Origin: CBDUEV01 sp965366365
Lineage (GTDB): Bacteria > Actinomycetota > Acidimicrobiia > Spongiisociales > JAENVV01
Direction of reading: 5' to 3'
Assembly (NCBI GenBank): GCA_965366365.1
Contig: CBDUEV010000016.1
Span: forward strand, 1-49,164
DNA length: 49,164 bases
Part shown: positions 46,801-49,164 of the stretch, piece after piece
Layout of the letters: each line of letters starts with the position of its first letter
How positions within the stretch are numbered: the first letter of the stretch is position 1
Program-made: the position numbers and the translations under genes
The notes under the pieces: model-generated
The model's input: the letters and a program-made list of their open reading frames with translations, nothing else
What the model was told of the DNA's origin: nothing
Database searches by the model: none

Positions 46801-47744
46801 AGGCTCTGCGTCCGATCCCCGACCACTTCTTGTTCGAGCGTCTCCAAGCCGTAGACGACCTCGGTGTCCGCCACCGGGTCTCCGCCGCTGCGGCGACGTT
46901 CGAGGCGTCTCGCCACCGAGGCACCGACGGCTGCAGAGATCATGATGACCCATGCGATCAGATACAGCCACAGCAGCAGCACACCCACACCGGTGAACAC
47001 CGCCAGGGTGCTACTCCCCACCGAACCTGCTCGCCCGAGATAGAACCGGAACCCGAGCGAGGCGCCGACCGCTCCAACCGTGGCCAGGAACGCCGCCAGC
47101 CACAGCCCGGGCAGACGACGAGGGGGCCCGAAGCGGTACAGCATCACGAGAAACAGGAGCAGGCCGATCGACCCCAGGGGCAGGGAGAGCGCCTGCCAGG
47201 TCGTGACGATCCAGGAGACGTCGGTGAGGTCCCGTAGGGATTCGGCGATCGCATTGCTGGACACCAGGAGAAGAGCCGACAGCAAGATCGCCGCCAACGC
47301 CCCGACGGTGAGGAGGATCCCGACGAATCGCACTTTGAGCCATGACCGATCCTCTTCCATGCCCTCGATCCGGGCGAGGACTCGCTGCAGGGTGACGACA
47401 CCCCGCGAGGCCAGCCAGAGGGACACGAGCGTCGACAGGACGATGAAGAGGCCCTGGTTTTCGCTGACCGCCTCGGCCACATCCGGAAGAACGCTGTTGG
47501 AGATGAAAGTCGCCACCTCGGCCGGTGCGACTGCCTCCAAGAAGTCCTCGGTCCGGGCGATCGCCTCCTCATCCCTTCCGAAGAACGAGGCGGCGGCGAG
47601 CCCGGATGCCATGGCGGGGACCAGGGCAAAGAACAAGTTGTAAGCGATGGCGGCCGCCAGCACGGAGGGGCCGGCCGCCGTGAACCTCCGCCAGAATCGC
47701 ACAGGGGTCGATTGGTCCACCCGGGTCCTGAAATTCTCCTCCAT
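46797..47744 (-). CDS. YihY/UPF0761 family membrane protein
   Basis: 315 residues, about six membrane helices. Family motifs: AAAIAYNLFFALVPAM near residue 30, LVSLWLASRGVVTLQRVL, LYRFGPPRRLPGL and FTGVGVLLLWLYLIAWVI. Once called ribonuclease BN, this family has no proven RNase activity and is of unknown, perhaps transport-related, function. It leads an operon with the two ABC half-transporters by GTGA overlap. Leaderless-type start. Confidence 0.85.
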   Translation of the reverse strand: MEENFRTRVDQSTPVRFWRRFTAAGPSVLAAAIAYNLFFALVPAMASGLAAASFFGRDEEAIARTEDFLEAVAPAEVATFISNSVLPDVAEAVSENQGLFIVLSTLVSLWLASRGVVTLQRVLARIEGMEEDRSWLKVRFVGILLTVGALAAILLSALLLVSSNAIAESLRDLTDVSWIVTTWQALSLPLGSIGLLLFLVMLYRFGPPRRLPGLWLAAFLATVGAVGASLGFRFYLGRAGSVGSSTLAVFTGVGVLLLWLYLIAWVIMISAAVGASVARRLERRRSGGDPVADTEVVYGLETLEQEVVGDRTQSL

Positions 47745-47750
47745 CCGACC

Positions 47751-47756
47751 AGACTA
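47751..47756 (-). promoter_or_regulatory. -10 box of a leaderless promoter for the YihY operon
   Basis: TAGTCT on the minus strand, 6 bases before ATG 47744. Confidence 0.4.
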
Positions 47757-47814
47757 GGGCGCGTCAGTCGAAGGGAGGTATCACCTATCAGTCCGACGAT
47801 CGGATGCCGACGGC

Positions 47815-48432
47815 TCACCGCAATCGAACGCTCACCAGGGTGCTCAATTCGTCGAGGGCTGCCTCAGGCGTGTCGACTCTGATCGTGAGCATGCCCATGA
47901 GGGCCGCCGTCTTCAGGTTCCGGCCGACGTCGTCGAGGAAGACCACATGGCGGGCGTCGACCCCCAGCCGGCCGAGAGCGATCTCATAGATTCTCCGGTC
48001 CGGTTTGTTGACGCCCTCTCTGGCTGATTCCACGAAGACGTCGAAATGAGCAGAGAGACTCTCACCCGGTCCGAAGTCGAGCCAGTTGTTCGTCAAGGCG
48101 CCGACCAGGTACCCGGCGGCGCGCAGAGTGGTCACCGCCTGGAGCATGACCGGGCGCACGACCGCCGCCTGATTGATGCTCTCCAGGAGGCTACGTGCGT
48201 CCACCGCGTGGCCGCGCTCGGCACACTCGGCCTCGAACGCCTCTGCAAACGCATCGAGGCGGATACGGCCTTGCTCATGCCGTGCCCAAGCCCCGGAAGG
48301 GCCGGCATCGGCGACGACGCGGTTGATGAACCCGGGAGGAGCACCCGCTTCCGCCTCGTGTTCGGCGATCACCGCCATGGGGGACTCCAGGACCACCCCA
48401 CCCAAATCGAAGAGCACAGCGCGGACGGACAT
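47815..48432 (-). CDS. HAD-superfamily hydrolase (epoxide-hydrolase-N/ACAD10 type)
   Basis: 205 residues. HAD motif 1 is LFDLGGVVL (nucleophile Asp9; the second Asp is Gly, as in the epoxide hydrolase N-terminal subgroup), motif 2 is GALTNNW, motif 3 Lys lies in VNKPDRRIYE and motif 4 is VVFLDDVGRNL. A helical cap is inserted after motif 1 (about 18-85). It is probably a phosphatase of small metabolites; with Gly at position 11 its efficiency as a phosphatase may be low. It is divergent from the Lon-domain gene, with both starts leaderless. Confidence 0.85.
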   Translation of the reverse strand: MSVRAVLFDLGGVVLESPMAVIAEHEAEAGAPPGFINRVVADAGPSGAWARHEQGRIRLDAFAEAFEAECAERGHAVDARSLLESINQAAVVRPVMLQAVTTLRAAGYLVGALTNNWLDFGPGESLSAHFDVFVESAREGVNKPDRRIYEIALGRLGVDARHVVFLDDVGRNLKTAALMGMLTIRVDTPEAALDELSTLVSVRLR

Positions 48433-48439
48433 CGCCTGA

Positions 48440-48445
48440 ACGATA
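48440..48445 (-). promoter_or_regulatory. -10 box of a leaderless promoter for the HAD hydrolase
   Basis: TATCGT on the minus strand, 7 bases before ATG 48432. Confidence 0.4.
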
Positions 48446-48496
48446 GCGAGCGTGGTCCGGCGCTCGACCTCGGTCACGGTACCGTCGCATGAGCCG

Positions 48497-48502
48497 TACG
48501 CT
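48497..48502 (+). promoter_or_regulatory. -10 box of a leaderless promoter for the Lon-domain protein
   Basis: TACGCT, 6 bases, then ATG 48509. Confidence 0.4.
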
Positions 48503-48508
48503 GGCGTC

Positions 48509-49138
48509 ATGGCATCAGAGTTCATGCGCATGTTCCCGCTCAACAACGTGCTGTTCCCCCACACTCTCCTACCCCTGCGGATCTTCGAACCCCGGTATCT
48601 CCAGATGATCGGAGAATGCGAGGAAGGTGCTTTCCCCTTCGGGGTGGTGCTGATCGAGCGAGGATTCGAGGTCGGTGGGGGCGATTGGCGATTCTCGACG
48701 GGGACGGCCGCCAGGATCATCGACTCGGCCGAACTGCCTGGCGGCCATCGCGCCGTCATCGCCGCCGGCACCGTCCGATTCGAGATCGACGAGTGGTTGT
48801 CCGAGGACCCGTACCCGGCCGCCATGGTGCGCCTGCTCGACGATCGCGACGATTCGACCGACGACCCGAGCGAGCTCGAGCTCGAAGAGACGGAGGCGAT
48901 TCTGCGTCGCGTGCTGGCCCTCGCTTCGGAAATGGGTCACAACGTCGGACCCATCGACTACGAACTGGCGGCCGACCCGTCGGCGGCGGTGTACCAACTC
49001 GCCGGCCTTGCCCCCCTCGGCCCCCTCGACGCCCAGAAGGTCCTGGAGGCCGATGGACCCGGCGCCCGCCTGGCGCTTCTCCGGACCGCCCTGTCGGACG
49101 AGGCCGAGCTACTGCTGAGTCGCCTCGGCGGGGCCTGA
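48509..49138 (+). CDS. stand-alone Lon N-terminal (LON substrate-binding) domain protein
   Basis: 209 residues consisting only of a Lon N-terminal domain: MFPLNNVLFPHTLLPLRIFEPRY, FGVVLIERG, GTAARI and AIIAAG-like VIAAGTVRFEI. It has no ATPase or protease domain, so it resembles the small actinobacterial LON-domain proteins thought to bind unfolded protein or adapt substrates. ATG 48509 rather than the upstream start is supported by the -10 box. It ends 26 bases before the window edge. Confidence 0.88.
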   Translation: MASEFMRMFPLNNVLFPHTLLPLRIFEPRYLQMIGECEEGAFPFGVVLIERGFEVGGGDWRFSTGTAARIIDSAELPGGHRAVIAAGTVRFEIDEWLSEDPYPAAMVRLLDDRDDSTDDPSELELEETEAILRRVLALASEMGHNVGPIDYELAADPSAAVYQLAGLAPLGPLDAQKVLEADGPGARLALLRTALSDEAELLLSRLGGA

Positions 49139-49164
49139 GAAGTCACCCCACCACACACCGCTCG

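Noticed and set aside
1..49164. Search for tRNA, rRNA, riboswitch, insertion sequence and prophage structures
   Set aside because: No cloverleaf, T-box, known riboswitch core, transposase or integrase was recognised by eye. Small non-coding RNAs cannot be excluded.

Overview
The window is 49 kb of dense, high-GC bacterial chromosome with no mobile element, rRNA, tRNA or CRISPR array that I could find. Several families point to an actinobacterium: a UPF0182 membrane protein, a YlbL-type PDZ/Lon-domain protein, an Rv1900c-like hydrolase-cyclase, an actinobacterial zincin-like protein, a DivIVA-type coiled coil, and many leaderless genes with a TAnnnT box 6-8 bases before the start codon. A deep lineage such as Acidimicrobiia is my guess from the mixture of families, not something the sequence proves.

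Layout. 1-5.3 kb: an alpha/beta-hydrolase/class III cyclase fusion, an OsmC protein, a small ABM monooxygenase, and a tightly overlapping operon of response regulator, HEAT-repeat membrane protein and family 2 glycosyltransferase. 5.3-12.1 kb: UPF0182, a DivIVA-like coiled coil ending in a MuF-like Cys/His motif, the YlbL protease and the biotin transporter subunit BioY. 12.3-19.3 kb: a complete branched-chain-type ABC importer operon read leftward (livF-livG-acyl-CoA synthetase-livH-livM-binding protein), with the synthetase coupled by 4-base overlaps. 19.4-24.3 kb: moaE and an HtrA-like protease diverging from a 13-bp gap, a zincin-like protein that has lost a zinc ligand, an AhpE-type peroxiredoxin, and fumarase, separated by a tandem duplication carrying a hairpin and the last codons of fumC.

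24.4-29.5 kb: an IspD-like C-terminal fragment back to back with a full-length IspD-family gene, then a mirror-image arrangement in which one alpha/beta hydrolase plus S51-like peptidase pair meets a second alpha/beta hydrolase plus M42-like peptidase pair. 29.5-35.7 kb: SUF iron-sulfur assembly genes (sufD, Rieske protein, sufC), with sufB separated from them by a sigma-70 factor, a type 5 uracil-DNA glycosylase and a small membrane protein built from five gapless 15-residue repeats. 35.8-40.2 kb: glutamate synthase large subunit. 40.3-49.1 kb: a Rossmann-fold protein, a secreted M23 peptidase and a secreted acidic/Lys-tailed protein, a zinc alcohol dehydrogenase, a YihY protein in an operon with a heterodimeric ABC exporter, a HAD hydrolase and a stand-alone Lon substrate-binding-domain protein.

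Most of this is housekeeping metabolism. The parts that look least described are the DivIVA-MuF fusion, the 15-residue repeat membrane protein, the S51/CysRS-tail fusion, the REC-HEAT-glycosyltransferase operon, and the mirror-image leaderless promoter between moaE and the protease.
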